Shown: positions 18,350 to 26,764, numbered from the stretch's first letter. The stretch is 64,000 nt of DNA from Thalassospira lucentensis (GCF_011806425.1 NZ_JAATOV010000001.1:310001-374000), one strand, 5' to 3'. The notes: generated by a model from the sequence alone, not told the origin. Numbers and translations are program-made.

Positions 18350-18808
18350 TCAACCATCCGTAAGTTCTGCAACATCAATCAGGTCCACTTCACGCGCCAA
18401 TATTTGTTTGTAGGCGATCAGTTTATCACGCGCCATCACCGGAAGATCACATTCCTCATAGGTCCGCATTTCCGCGTCGTCAAAATCGATTTCAAGCGCA
18501 CACCATTGGCCAGTTGCCCCATCCTGAATACGCGGAGTGTCATCGCTGCCGATTTCGATCTTCATGCCGTCATAGACAAACTGCACATAGGTCAAATCCC
18601 AGCCCGCCTCGCACTGACGGATGGCCGGTTTGCGAATATGATCCTTTAACGCCTCAACCAGCGGCCAGAACGTCACATCGGGCACAAACACGTCAATGTC
18701 ATTAAGCGGCCGCGTCCCGCCATAGGCCTTTACAGCCAAACCACCGCAGTAAAGGCGCGGGGTGTCGTATTCACGAAATTTGTCTTCAATCCATTCCAAT
18801 GCTTTCAT
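18350..18808 (-). CDS. Nucleotidyltransferase-fold protein of unknown substrate
   Basis: The 152-residue product shows GGLAVKAYGGTRPLNDIDVF near residues 22-41. A GG pair followed by DxD is the signature of the polymerase-beta/MNT nucleotidyltransferase fold, as in antitoxin-type and aminoglycoside nucleotidyltransferases. The third acidic residue could be in KIEIGSDD (about 87-94). I cannot name the substrate. It follows the adenosylhomocysteinase-like gene by 29 bases, so the two are probably cotranscribed and end at the hairpin at 18278-18310. No toxin-like partner is visible, so a toxin-antitoxin role is not supported. Confidence 0.8.
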   Translation of the reverse strand: MKALEWIEDKFREYDTPRLYCGGLAVKAYGGTRPLNDIDVFVPDVTFWPLVEALKDHIRKPAIRQCEAGWDLTYVQFVYDGMKIEIGSDDTPRIQDGATGQWCALEIDFDDAEMRTYEECDLPVMARDKLIAYKQILAREVDLIDVAELTDG

Positions 18809-18837
18809 TGGTGGATATCCTTAAATCGAAACGGGAG

Positions 18838-20004
18838 TTAACTGTGCGAATGTAAAATGGCCTCGGCGATTTCGCGTTCGATCTCGGCCGGGTAGTCATA
18901 GAACCCCGGCTTGAACGAGGCCGCACCACCCGATGCCAGCCAATCAATCCCGCGAATAAGGATGGCGGAAAACGGATCAAACAGATCCTTGCCCGATCCA
19001 CCCATCCCCGGTGCCAGGTTCAGCAAGCTGCCGCGGTTGAGCAAATAAACCTCCCGGCTGTTTTCAAGCTCAAACCGTTCGATGTGGCGGCGCATTTTGG
19101 TTTGTTTTTGGCGATCAAGCCACGCGACATCGATCTCGGTATTGGAATGCCCGACATTGATCAAAATCGCCCCGCGACGGCATTGCTTGATTTGGTTTGC
19201 GCCCAAAATGCCCGAAAGGCCGGTGGCGGTCACAATGATCGCGTTTTCTTTCAGACCATCTTCAAGGGAAACCACCCGGCATCCGTGATGCTGGGCTTCA
19301 AGGGCGCGCACTGGATCGCGTTCAGAAACCGAAACCACCGCCCCCAAATTCCGCGCACGTTCCGCCACACCACGCCCGACCGGCCCAAAGCCAATCACAA
19401 GCACGGTGCGCCCATAAAGCGCCAATCCGGTCACATTGGAAAAGACCGGCCACATTTCCTGCGCGACGTGATGGCGATTATGCAGGCGATCCTTGATCGC
19501 GATGTCGTTCCAGTTAAACACCGGAAACGCATATTCAAGCTTTTCAACCCGGTGCACGCCCGTGGTGGTCGCCTCAAGCGCGCCATCCACTTTCTGCCCC
19601 TTTTGCACAAAGGCCTCAATCAACTCCCCGCCCATATCGGCAATGATGTCAGCGGGCTCGGACGACAGGATATCGATGCTTTTGGCATATTCATCCGGGG
19701 TCATGCCCGAAAATGCATGTACCTCGACCCCGTTGGCCGCCAAATAGGCCGCCGCAACATCATCGGTACTATCCGGATTGCACGCACCAACCTTAACCTT
19801 TGCCCCGGCTTTAACAAACGGCAACAGGGTCGGAATGGTGTCTTCCAGAACATGTTGGAAACTGACGATGGTTTTATCGCGCAGATCGCGTTTGGCGACA
19901 TAATTTCCGTATTTTGCCGTGACCGGGCAAATAACGTCGCGCCATGCAAGGGTTTCGTCCGTGATCTGTGCGGCAAGGGCCAGGTCTTTGATGCGGCTGG
20001 TCAT
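18838..20004 (-). CDS. Adenosylhomocysteinase-like protein with degenerate active site
   Basis: The 388-residue protein follows the S-adenosylhomocysteine hydrolase layout: CNPDSTDD, ALEATTTGVHRVEKL, a Rossmann motif VIGFGPVGRG (about 203-212), NVGHSNTEID and a C-terminal KPGFYDY resembling the family KPDHYRY. Aligned by eye to the human enzyme, H55 (here H51), K186 (K171) and N191 (N176) are kept, but D131 is M124, E156 is A145, D190 is H175 and C195 is V180. Canonical hydrolysis is therefore unlikely, although NAD binding looks intact. The ATG at 20002-20004 is preferred to an upstream TTG, which lacks a binding site. It is cotranscribed with the downstream nucleotidyltransferase-fold gene. 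True function unknown. Confidence 0.85.
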   Translation of the reverse strand: MTSRIKDLALAAQITDETLAWRDVICPVTAKYGNYVAKRDLRDKTIVSFQHVLEDTIPTLLPFVKAGAKVKVGACNPDSTDDVAAAYLAANGVEVHAFSGMTPDEYAKSIDILSSEPADIIADMGGELIEAFVQKGQKVDGALEATTTGVHRVEKLEYAFPVFNWNDIAIKDRLHNRHHVAQEMWPVFSNVTGLALYGRTVLVIGFGPVGRGVAERARNLGAVVSVSERDPVRALEAQHHGCRVVSLEDGLKENAIIVTATGLSGILGANQIKQCRRGAILINVGHSNTEIDVAWLDRQKQTKMRRHIERFELENSREVYLLNRGSLLNLAPGMGGSGKDLFDPFSAILIRGIDWLASGGAASFKPGFYDYPAEIEREIAEAILHSHS

Positions 20005-20062
20005 GTCGGCGGGTCTCTTAACATCGTGGGGCAATTCATCTGCCCGGACGTTAAAGCCAGCC

Positions 20063-20097
20063 TGACCGAATGGAAAGCATTTCTCTCCATTCGGTCA
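20063..20097. repeat. Twelve-base-pair inverted repeat before the adenosylhomocysteinase-like gene
   Basis: TGACCGAATGGA (20063-20074) and TCCATTCGGTCA (20086-20097) are perfect inverted copies around an 11-base loop. Neither strand has a following T-run. The element lies 59 bases upstream of the adenosylhomocysteinase-like start, so it may be an operator or an RNA hairpin in its leader. Confidence 0.65.
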
Positions 20098-20128
20098 CTG
20101 GTCAAAGGTCACATTATCTCATTCATCC

Positions 20129-20146
20129 GCCATCCTATCGGATGGC
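20129..20146. repeat. Short hairpin after the glutathione transferase gene
   Basis: GCCATCC (20129-20135) pairs with GGATGGC (20140-20146) around TATC. It lies nine bases beyond the stop of the transferase gene and probably marks its 3' end, although a T-run is lacking. Confidence 0.5.
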
Positions 20147-20154
20147 AAAATCCC

Positions 20155-20859
20155 TTAATCAAATGGCGGGATTTCCAAGCCACGCTGAACGGCAGGACGT
20201 GCCAAGCCGCGCTCAAGCCATGCCGGAACGTTTTTCAGCTTGTCATATTCGACCAAATCACCGGCCTCATAAAACACGTTAATCGCCCGCACCCAACCAA
20301 GGGTGGCGATATCGGCAATGGTATATTCATCGCCCATGATCCAGTCACGGCCTTCAAGACGCTGATCCAACACACCAAGCAACCGCTTGCTTTCATTGGC
20401 ATAGCGATCACGCGGGCGCTTATCTTCGATCTCTTTGCCAGAAAACTTATAAAAGAACCCAAGCTGCCCAAAGATCGGGCCAAGCCCGGCCATCTGGAAA
20501 TAGACCCATTGCAGGGTTTCCATCCGCTTTGCCGGATCACTTGGCAGGAACTTGCCGGTTTTCTCCGCCAGATATTGCAAAATCGCCCCGGATTCAAACA
20601 ATCCCATCGGCTTGCCGCCCGGCCCATCCGGATCAATGATCGCCGGTATTTTGCCATTGGGATTAAGCGACAAGAATTCCGGCGTCCAGGTTTCATCATC
20701 GCCGATTTTGACCTGGTGTACTTCATACTCAAGCCCAAGTTCCTCAAGCAGGATCGAAACCTTCACGCCATTTGGCGTCGGATAGGAATAAAGCTGCAAA
20801 ATATCGGGATTCTTGGCAGGCCAGCGTTTGGTAATTTCAAAGTCAGACAAATCAGCCAT
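20155..20859 (-). CDS. Glutathione S-transferase, Nu-class/YfcG-like
   Basis: This 234-residue cytoplasmic protein has an N-terminal thioredoxin-fold domain (LQLYSYPTPNGVKVSILLEE, SLNPNGKIPAI, with the ESGAILQYLAE glutathione-binding motif) and a helical C-terminal domain (YTIADIATLGWV). The TPNGVKV start region, with threonine and asparagine in place of a catalytic tyrosine or cysteine, resembles the bacterial Nu class (YfcG, YghU), which act as disulfide-bond reductases with glutathione. The physiological substrate cannot be read from sequence. It is upstream of the adenosylhomocysteinase-like gene on the same strand, 150 bases apart. Confidence 0.92.
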   Translation of the reverse strand: MADLSDFEITKRWPAKNPDILQLYSYPTPNGVKVSILLEELGLEYEVHQVKIGDDETWTPEFLSLNPNGKIPAIIDPDGPGGKPMGLFESGAILQYLAEKTGKFLPSDPAKRMETLQWVYFQMAGLGPIFGQLGFFYKFSGKEIEDKRPRDRYANESKRLLGVLDQRLEGRDWIMGDEYTIADIATLGWVRAINVFYEAGDLVEYDKLKNVPAWLERGLARPAVQRGLEIPPFD

Positions 20860-21160
20860 CGGGATGTGATCCTTCGTTTAACAAAAGATATCGCGAAATC
20901 ATCTCGGCATTCTGGCGTAAACAAAAACCGCCTTGCCGAAACATCATATCCCAGTGATTTAGGCCAAATCTTTTGAAACGCCAGCACCTTTTAAACAGTT
21001 TCCTGTTTCTGGGTATTGCCCCAACGGTCTGTTTGGCGCAGCATATCGCCGCCCGTAATATAATGGCGATGGTTGAACCTTGGGCCGCACCGGCGCGTAT
21101 GCCATTGCACGATAAGATTTCGAAAAATCCCCATAAGGGGAAAAGCAGGGAGAAACACAA
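20860..21160. other. Divergent intergenic region, glutathione transferase / small membrane protein
   Basis: About 300 bases with no convincing gene. It should hold the two divergent promoters, but I could not identify clear -35 and -10 pairs. A small hairpin TCCCC-ATAA-GGGGA (21128-21141) lies just before the GGGAG binding site of the downstream gene and could affect its translation. Confidence 0.5.
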
Positions 21161-21355
21161 ATGGCTGCATTTCTTCAGATTGGTGCGATGCTGGCGATGG
21201 CCGCGGTTGCGGTCGTGCTGATTTTGGGCATCGTTTCCATGGCGCGCGGCAAAGATGCCCGCAAATCCAACAAGTTAATGCAGCTTCGCGTCTTGCTTCA
21301 GGCCCTCGCGCTTTTAATTTTGTTTATTCTGTCTTTCATGGCGCTTGGGAAATAG
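21161..21355 (+). CDS. Twin-transmembrane (HIG1-type) small protein
   Basis: The 64-residue product has two hydrophobic helices (about 7-27 and 41-61) separated by a short basic loop RGKDARKSNKLMQLRV. This pattern, with the loop NKLMQLRVLLQ, is that of the HIG1-domain or twin-transmembrane proteins common in alphaproteobacteria; mitochondrial relatives bind respiratory complexes. A role with cytochrome oxidase here is inference. GGGAG lies nine bases before the ATG. The adenosyltransferase gene begins 69 bases downstream, and the two are often neighbours in this class. Confidence 0.85.
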   Translation: MAAFLQIGAMLAMAAVAVVLILGIVSMARGKDARKSNKLMQLRVLLQALALLILFILSFMALGK

Positions 21356-21424
21356 CCCCCTATTTTTTCGTCTTATCGTTCTTCATCCCTTTTTCCACAA
21401 TTCTTCTGACATAACGGACGACAC

Positions 21425-22003
21425 ATGGTTCAACTGACACGCATCTACACGAAATCTGGCGACAAGGGGAAAACCGCCCTTGGTAACGGATCACGCGTTG
21501 CCAAAAATGATATCCGCGTTACCGCCTATGGAACGGTTGATGAAACCAATGCCGTGATCGGTGTCGCCCGCCTGCATTCGTCCGATAACGCCGATGTCGA
21601 TGCCATGTTGGCCCGCATCCAGAACGATCTTTTTGATCTGGGCGCTGATCTGTGCACGCCGGGCGATGGCACGGACGATAATCCCGAACAACCCGCCCTT
21701 CGCATCACCGCCAAACAAACCGAACGCCTCGAAGCCGAAATTGATCGGATCAACGCAAATCTTGATCCGTTAAAATCGTTTGTGTTGCCCGGCGGCAGTG
21801 CCTTGGCCGCACAGCTTCACGTCGCGCGCACCGTATCGCGCCGCGCGGAACGCTTGATCGTCGAACTGGCGGGAATCGAGGCCATCAACCCCGAAGCCGT
21901 CCGCTATATCAACCGCTTGTCGGACCATATGTTTGTCCTGTCGCGCCACGCCAATGATGGCGGCAAAGGTGACATCCTGTGGCAACCGGGCCTAACGCGG
22001 TAA
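21425..22003 (+). CDS. Corrinoid adenosyltransferase, PduO type
   Basis: This enzyme transfers the adenosyl group of ATP to cob(I)alamin or a cobalamin precursor, giving adenosylcobalamin. The 192-residue protein has the ATP-binding N-terminus IYTKSGDKGKTALGNG, the VTAYGTVDETNAVIG motif and the C-terminal FVLPGGS with the TVSRRAER motif near residue 137, all typical of the PduO family and not of CobA. Its product is needed by the ethylmalonyl-CoA mutase encoded at 10.5 kb. It is followed by 239 bases containing the etfBA control region. Confidence 0.95.
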   Translation: MVQLTRIYTKSGDKGKTALGNGSRVAKNDIRVTAYGTVDETNAVIGVARLHSSDNADVDAMLARIQNDLFDLGADLCTPGDGTDDNPEQPALRITAKQTERLEAEIDRINANLDPLKSFVLPGGSALAAQLHVARTVSRRAERLIVELAGIEAINPEAVRYINRLSDHMFVLSRHANDGGKGDILWQPGLTR

Positions 22004-22089
22004 CAAAAACCGAAAAACCCCCTGTTCAAGCGGGGCTTAGTCCCTTATCAAGATATTCAAGGGCGAGAAAATCAAGTGAAGAAGTTATC

Positions 22090-22114
22090 GTTAACGTTAA
22101 CCTCTTTACGTAAA
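22090..22114. promoter_or_regulatory. Two palindromes before etfBA (operator candidates)
   Basis: GTTAACGTTAAC (22090-22101) and TTTACGTAAA (22105-22114) are each perfect palindromes, three bases apart, and the second ends exactly where the -35 box begins. ACGT-centred operators are typical of regulators of fatty-acid and branched-chain amino-acid breakdown (LiuR and similar), which often control etf genes. Which regulator binds here is not known. Confidence 0.55.
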
Positions 22115-22143
22115 TTGACAACCTCCGGTGCACTGCCTATTGT
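22115..22143 (+). promoter_or_regulatory. Sigma-70 type promoter of etfBA
   Basis: A perfect -35 TTGACA (22115-22120) is followed after exactly 17 bases by TATTGT (22138-22143), matching four of six -10 positions. Transcription should begin near 22150, giving a leader of about 90 bases before etfB. Confidence 0.7.
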
Positions 22144-22242
22144 GCATCGCGGGGAAACTATTACCATGCGGGCGCGCCGCAAACTGCCCCGGCAGTGCGC
22201 GGCAAACCCATAGTTTTGACAACAAAAACGAACAGGTCTGTC

Positions 22243-22992
22243 ATGAAGGTTCTTGTCGCCGTTAAGCGCGTTGTGGATTACAACGTCAAGATCCGTGTCA
22301 AACAGGACCAGTCTGGCGTTGAATTGAACAACGTCAAAATGTCCATGAACCCGTTTGACGAAATCGCCGTTGAAGAGGCTGTCCGCCTCAAAGAAGCAGG
22401 TACTGCCACCGAAGTGGTTGCTGTTTCGCTTGGCGTAAAACAGTGTCAGGAAACGCTCCGCACTGCTCTTGCCATGGGTGCCGACCGCGGCATTCTGGTC
22501 GAAACCGAGGATGAGCTTCAGCCACTCGCCGTTGCCAAACTCCTCAAAGAAGTCGTCGCCAAGGAAAATCCCGATATCGTGATCCTCGGCAAACAGGCGA
22601 TTGATGATGATGCCAACCAAACCGGTCAGATGCTTTCTGCCCTTCTTGGCTGGTCGCAGGGCACCTTCGCATCCAAGGTTGTCGTTGCTGATGGCAAGCT
22701 GGACGTCACCCGTGAAATTGATGGCGGTCTTGAGACCATCAAAATCGATCTTCCGGCGATTGTCACCACCGACCTGCGCCTCAATGAGCCGCGCTACGCG
22801 TCGCTGCCAAACATCATGAAGGCCAAGAAAAAGCCGCTTGATACCATGACCCCGGCGGACCTTGGTGTTGATACAGCGCCCCGCCTGAAAACCCTGAAAG
22901 TGGCCGAACCACCGGCACGTCAGGCAGGTGTCAAAGTTGCTGACGTTGCTGAGCTTGTCGACAAGCTGCGCAACGAAGCAAAAGTCATATAA
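22243..22992 (+). CDS. etfB: Electron transfer flavoprotein beta subunit
   Basis: EtfB forms with EtfA the soluble FAD/AMP protein that collects electrons from acyl-CoA and related dehydrogenases and passes them to ETF-ubiquinone oxidoreductase. The 249-residue protein opens with [19 protein letters not shown] and carries the signature [11 protein letters not shown] near residue 45, plus the adenine-nucleotide loop [15 protein letters not shown]. The ATG at 22243 is chosen because family homology starts there; the upstream in-frame extension has no support. The methylsuccinyl-CoA dehydrogenase at 14.2 kb is a likely donor. Confidence 0.98.
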   Translation: MKVLVAVKRVVDYNVKIRVKQDQSGVELNNVKMSMNPFDEIAVEEAVRLKEAGTATEVVAVSLGVKQCQETLRTALAMGADRGILVETEDELQPLAVAKLLKEVVAKENPDIVILGKQAIDDDANQTGQMLSALLGWSQGTFASKVVVADGKLDVTREIDGGLETIKIDLPAIVTTDLRLNEPRYASLPNIMKAKKKPLDTMTPADLGVDTAPRLKTLKVAEPPARQAGVKVADVAELVDKLRNEAKVI

Positions 22993-23007
22993 GCGGGGAT
23001 CATTCAA

Positions 23008-23943
23008 ATGAGCATTCTTGTTATTGCCGATCACGACAATACCGAACTGAAGGGTGGCACGCTTAACACCGTTGCTGCTGCACAGAAAATCGGTGGCGAC
23101 ATCACCATTCTGGTTGCCGGCGAAAATTGCCGCGCTGTTGCCGATGCCGCGGCCAAGGTTGACGGCGTTGGCAAAGTTCTGGTGGCTGATAATGCGGCCT
23201 ATGGCCACTTCCTGGCTGAAAACATGGCCGGTCTGGTCTCCGAACTGGCAGGCGATTACAGCCACGTTCTGGTACCGGCAACCACCTCGGGCAAAAACTT
23301 CATGCCCCGTGTTGCTGCCCTTAAGGACGTCGCACAGATTTCTGACATCACCGATGTCGAAAGTGCCGATACCTTTGTCCGTCCGATCTATGCCGGTAAT
23401 GCCATGGCAACCGTGCAGTCATCTGACAGCCTCAAACTGATCACCGTGCGGACCACGGGCTTTGATCCGGTTGCGGCCGAAGGTGGCTCTGCATCGATCG
23501 AAGACGTCGCAACGGTTTCCGATGCCGGTAAATCAAGCTTCGTCGGTCAGGAACTGACCGAGTCGGAACGTCCAGACCTCAGCGCGGCCAGCATTGTGAT
23601 TTCTGGTGGTCGTGGCATGGGCTCGGGTGAGAACTTCCACCTGATCGAACCGATTGCCGATAAACTCGGTGCGGCGATTGGCGCATCACGCGCTGCGGTT
23701 GATGCCGGATACGCACCGAATGACTGGCAAGTCGGCCAGACAGGCAAAGTTGTTGCACCGCAGCTATACATTGCTGTAGGCATTTCAGGTGCTATTCAGC
23801 ACCTTGCCGGCATGAAGGACAGTAAGGTCATTGTCGCGATCAATAAGGACGAAGAAGCACCGATCTTCTCGGTTGCCGATTACGGCCTTGTCGGTGACCT
23901 GTTCGAGGCCCTTCCCGCTCTGGCGAGTGAACTCGACAAATAA
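23008..23943 (+). CDS. etfA: Electron transfer flavoprotein alpha subunit
   Basis: EtfA carries the FAD of the electron transfer flavoprotein. The 311-residue protein begins with [15 protein letters not shown] and has the FAD-binding C-terminal domain with [35 protein letters not shown] and the signature [23 protein letters not shown] near residue 265. It begins 15 bases after etfB with GGGGA before the ATG, so both subunits share a message. A long inverted repeat follows before hbd. Confidence 0.98.
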   Translation: MSILVIADHDNTELKGGTLNTVAAAQKIGGDITILVAGENCRAVADAAAKVDGVGKVLVADNAAYGHFLAENMAGLVSELAGDYSHVLVPATTSGKNFMPRVAALKDVAQISDITDVESADTFVRPIYAGNAMATVQSSDSLKLITVRTTGFDPVAAEGGSASIEDVATVSDAGKSSFVGQELTESERPDLSAASIVISGGRGMGSGENFHLIEPIADKLGAAIGASRAAVDAGYAPNDWQVGQTGKVVAPQLYIAVGISGAIQHLAGMKDSKVIVAINKDEEAPIFSVADYGLVGDLFEALPALASELDK

Positions 23944-23955
23944 ACTGATCCCATC

Positions 23956-23994
23956 TAGGGTCAAAACAGTCGATTGTGTATTGTTTTGACCCTA
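23956..23994. repeat. Twelve-base-pair inverted repeat between etfA and hbd
   Basis: TAGGGTCAAAAC (23956-23967) is exactly mirrored by GTTTTGACCCTA (23983-23994) with a 15-base loop. It begins 13 bases after the etfA stop and ends 20 bases before the hbd start. No T-run follows on the plus strand, so it is more likely an mRNA-stabilising hairpin or a regulator site than a terminator. Confidence 0.7.
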
Positions 23995-24014
23995 AAGGGA
24001 CGAGTGGGGAAAAA

Positions 24015-24902
24015 ATGGCTTCGCTAGAAGATATCAAAACCATTGGCGTGATTGGCGCAGGACAAATGGGCAATGGCATTGCTCATGTGATTGCCCTTGC
24101 CGGTTACGACGTCCGACTTCTCGACATCTCGCAAGACGCCCTGAATAAGGCGTTTGACGCGATGGGCAAGAACATGGATCGTCAGGTCAAAAAAGAACTG
24201 ATTACCGCAGCGCAAAAAGACGATGCGCTCAAGCGCGTCTCAACCGGAACGGAATATAGCTTCCTGTCTGATTGTGATCTGGTGATCGAAGCAGCGACCG
24301 AAAATGAAGAAGTTAAAAAACAGATCTTCAAGGCGCTGTGCCCGGTTCTTGGCCCCGAAGCGATCATCGCGACCAACACATCTTCGATCTCGGTGACACG
24401 TCTGGCGTCCTATACGGATCGCCCGTCGAAATTCATGGGCATGCACTTCATGAACCCGGTCCCGCTGATGAAGCTGGTCGAACTGATCCGCGGCATCGCG
24501 ACCGACGAAGTGACCTATCGCACCATTCACGAACTGACCAAGAAACTCGGCAAAGAAACGGCAAGTGCCGAAGATTTCCCGGCTTTCATCGTCAATCGTA
24601 TCTTGCTGCCGATGATCAACGAAGCGATCTACACGCTGTATGAAGGTGTCGGGAACGTCAAATCGATTGATACGGCGTTGCGCCTTGGTGCCAACCATCC
24701 GATGGGCCCGTTGCAACTGGCCGATTTCATTGGTTTGGATACCTGCCTTTCGATCATGCATGTCCTGCATGATGGTCTGGCCGACACCAAATACCGTCCG
24801 TGCCCGCTTCTGGTAAAATATGTCGAAGCCGGTTGGCTCGGCCGCAAAGCTGGTCGTGGTTTCTACGACTATAGCGGCGACGAACCCGTCCCAACCCGCT
24901 AA
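24015..24902 (+). CDS. hbd: 3-hydroxybutyryl-CoA dehydrogenase
   Basis: This enzyme interconverts acetoacetyl-CoA and 3-hydroxybutyryl-CoA with NAD(P). The 295-residue protein has the Rossmann motif VIGAGQMGNGIAHV near residue 10, the catalytic-region sequence MGMHFMNPVPLMKLVELI (histidine about residue 140) and the C-terminal signature including DTALRLGANHPMGPLQLADF. GGGGA precedes the ATG at 24015. It follows etfBA by 71 bases and is closed by a strong terminator. With etf and the ethylmalonyl-CoA enzymes in this window it belongs to C4-CoA metabolism. Confidence 0.96.
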   Translation: MASLEDIKTIGVIGAGQMGNGIAHVIALAGYDVRLLDISQDALNKAFDAMGKNMDRQVKKELITAAQKDDALKRVSTGTEYSFLSDCDLVIEAATENEEVKKQIFKALCPVLGPEAIIATNTSSISVTRLASYTDRPSKFMGMHFMNPVPLMKLVELIRGIATDEVTYRTIHELTKKLGKETASAEDFPAFIVNRILLPMINEAIYTLYEGVGNVKSIDTALRLGANHPMGPLQLADFIGLDTCLSIMHVLHDGLADTKYRPCPLLVKYVEAGWLGRKAGRGFYDYSGDEPVPTR

Positions 24903-24940
24903 GCCATATCGCTGCCATTTGGCACAACGCATCAGATTAA

Positions 24941-24971
24941 GCCGCTGCACCTTTGCAGCGGCTTTTTTATT
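24941..24971 (+). terminator. Rho-independent terminator after hbd
   Basis: GCCGCTGC (24941-24948) pairs with GCAGCGGC (24955-24962) around ACCTTT and is followed by six T. It ends the etfBA-hbd transcript. Confidence 0.92.
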
Positions 24972-25186
24972 GCGCCTGTAACGCCCTAATCCCCAACGCT
25001 TTTCCGCAGATGCCTTAACGCAGACCGCGCCGATCCTTGATCGCAAAATCGATCAATTTTACGAAATATCGGCACTGCCCCAAAACGGTCCCAAATTCCC
25101 AACAGAATTAACTCTGGGTTCTTTAAAGCCCCGCATCACGCCCAATATTATCAAAAGGTATTGTTATTTTTCTATTTGGATAAAAC

Positions 25187-26110
25187 ATGACGATTGCAGT
25201 TGTTGGAAGCTCCAATATCGATTTTGCGGCCCGCGTCACCAGCCTGCCAACACCGGGCCAAACTGTCCTTGCCAAAAAATACAGCACCGGCGCGGGCGGC
25301 AAAGGCTGCAATCAGGCCGTTGCCGTCGCACGCCTTGGCGTTCAACCGACTTTCATTTCCAAAATCGGTGACGATATGCTGGGGAATCAACTGGTCGCAA
25401 CCCTGCGCGCCGAGGGGCTTGATGTCGAAAACCTGATCATCGCCCCGGATATCCAAACCGGCATGGCCCTGATTTCCATCGAAGAAAGCGGTGAAAACAT
25501 GATCACTGTCGCGGGCGGCGCGAACATGACCATGACCCGCGAAGATGTTCATGAAAAACAAGATCGCCTTCACGGCTGCGATATCTTGATGTTGCAATTG
25601 GAATGCCCGGTGATTGCCATCGACTGCGCCATGAAACATGCCCGCGAAGGTGGGGCTAAAATCATGCTCGATCCCGCCCCGGTCCCTGATCGCGTCGTGT
25701 TACGCGATTTGATGGCGCTGACCGATATCATCACCCCCAACGTCACCGAATGCCGCGCCATGACCGGCATCCTCCCCGAAGACGCCCAAACCGCGTCCGA
25801 GGCCGCCAAAATCATTCATGAAATGGGGCCCGCAACCGTCATCATCAAAATGGGCGGCATCGGCGCATTCTATTCCGCCGATGGTCAAAGCGACCTGATC
25901 CCGGCCTTTAACGTCACCGCCATTGATACCGTCGGCGCGGGGGATTCCTTTAACGCCGGTTTGGCCGTCGCCCTGTACAAGGGGCAAAGCCTGCCCGATG
26001 CGGTGCGGTTTGCCTGCGCCAGCGGCGCATTGGCCACCACCCGCCCCGGTGCCGCCGAAGCCGCCCCTACCCTTGATCAAGTTACGGCATTGATGGACGG
26101 AACGGCGTGA
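25187..26110 (+). CDS. rbsK: Ribokinase (PfkB family)
   Basis: The 307-residue protein is a PfkB-type sugar kinase. It has GGKGCNQAVAVARLG near residue 37 (substrate glycine pair and the NQA motif of ribokinases), and the C-terminal signature DTVGAGDSFNAGLA with the catalytic aspartate in GAGDSF near residue 247. Ribokinase is the best match because of the GSSNIDFAARV start and the GANMTM segment, but another PfkB sugar kinase is possible. No ribose transporter genes are adjacent. It appears to be a single-gene unit. Confidence 0.88.
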   Translation: MTIAVVGSSNIDFAARVTSLPTPGQTVLAKKYSTGAGGKGCNQAVAVARLGVQPTFISKIGDDMLGNQLVATLRAEGLDVENLIIAPDIQTGMALISIEESGENMITVAGGANMTMTREDVHEKQDRLHGCDILMLQLECPVIAIDCAMKHAREGGAKIMLDPAPVPDRVVLRDLMALTDIITPNVTECRAMTGILPEDAQTASEAAKIIHEMGPATVIIKMGGIGAFYSADGQSDLIPAFNVTAIDTVGAGDSFNAGLAVALYKGQSLPDAVRFACASGALATTRPGAAEAAPTLDQVTALMDGTA

Positions 26111-26172
26111 TCATCCCATTCTGACCGGTCATCCCAGCCTTACGATGGGCTTACGATAGCCTTATGATGCGC

Positions 26173-26733
26173 TTAAGATGCCTGGTCGATCAAACGGTTG
26201 AAATACGCGATCACTTCCGGGGCGTCCCATTTGGCGATGCCTTCTAACTTGCCAATCAGTTCACCATTCGCATCAATGATAAAGCTGGTTGGCAACCCGC
26301 GTGCGCCCATGGCGCGTGCGGTCGCCCCTTTGGGGTCCAAAAGCACGTCCAAATGTTCGATTCTATTGTTTTCAAAGAATTTCGAAACATCTTCCGCCCC
26401 GCCACGATCCTGACTAAGGGCCAAAACCCGCATGGGCTTATCGGCCATTTCAGCAGCCAGCTGATCAAGCTCGGGCATTTCCTTGACGCATGGCACACAC
26501 CATGTCGCCCACAGATTAACCAAAACAACCTGTCCTTTCAGGCTGTTAAGGGACGTTTCCGTGCCTGCCGCGTCGACGAATGTTGCATTTTCAAGCAACG
26601 ATTCGGCGTTGCGAAGCTCGATCATTTTGGAAAGTTCAGACGGGAATTGCGGTTCTGCAAAGGCAGGGGTTGCATAAATGCCCGATATGGCGACAATCAC
26701 GCCAAGTTTTACGAAACGAAGCAAAGACTTCAC
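26173..26733 (-). CDS. TlpA-like periplasmic thiol-disulfide oxidoreductase
   Basis: The 186-residue product has a signal peptide ([16 protein letters not shown] then ATPAFA as the likely cleavage region) and a thioredoxin fold with the active-site WCVPC in [13 protein letters not shown], and a cis-proline in [11 protein letters not shown]. TlpA/ResA-type proteins keep cysteines reduced in the periplasm, often for cytochrome maturation. I chose the GTG at 26731-26733 because an AGGTGGG lies just upstream and the signal peptide starts there; the frame is open further but would overlap argH. Only 31 bases separate the two divergent start codons. A tlpA gene next to argH-lysA is common in alphaproteobacteria. 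Confidence 0.92.
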   Translation of the reverse strand: MKSLLRFVKLGVIVAISGIYATPAFAEPQFPSELSKMIELRNAESLLENATFVDAAGTETSLNSLKGQVVLVNLWATWCVPCVKEMPELDQLAAEMADKPMRVLALSQDRGGAEDVSKFFENNRIEHLDVLLDPKGATARAMGARGLPTSFIIDANGELIGKLEGIAKWDAPEVIAYFNRLIDQAS

Positions 26734-26764
26734 AACACCCACCTTTCCAGTACTGCGGATCACA

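Noticed and set aside
18350-18808. Toxin-antitoxin pair of MNT/HEPN type
   Set aside because: No HEPN-like partner is adjacent; the neighbour is the hydrolase-like gene.
19084-20976. A 630-codon open frame on the plus strand across the hydrolase-like and glutathione transferase genes
   Set aside because: It is antisense to two genes with clear family motifs, has no ribosome binding site and its translation shows no recognisable domain. Long shadow frames are expected in this codon composition.
22072-23265. A 397-codon minus-strand frame opposite etfB and etfA
   Set aside because: Antisense to two unambiguous genes, with no motif of its own.
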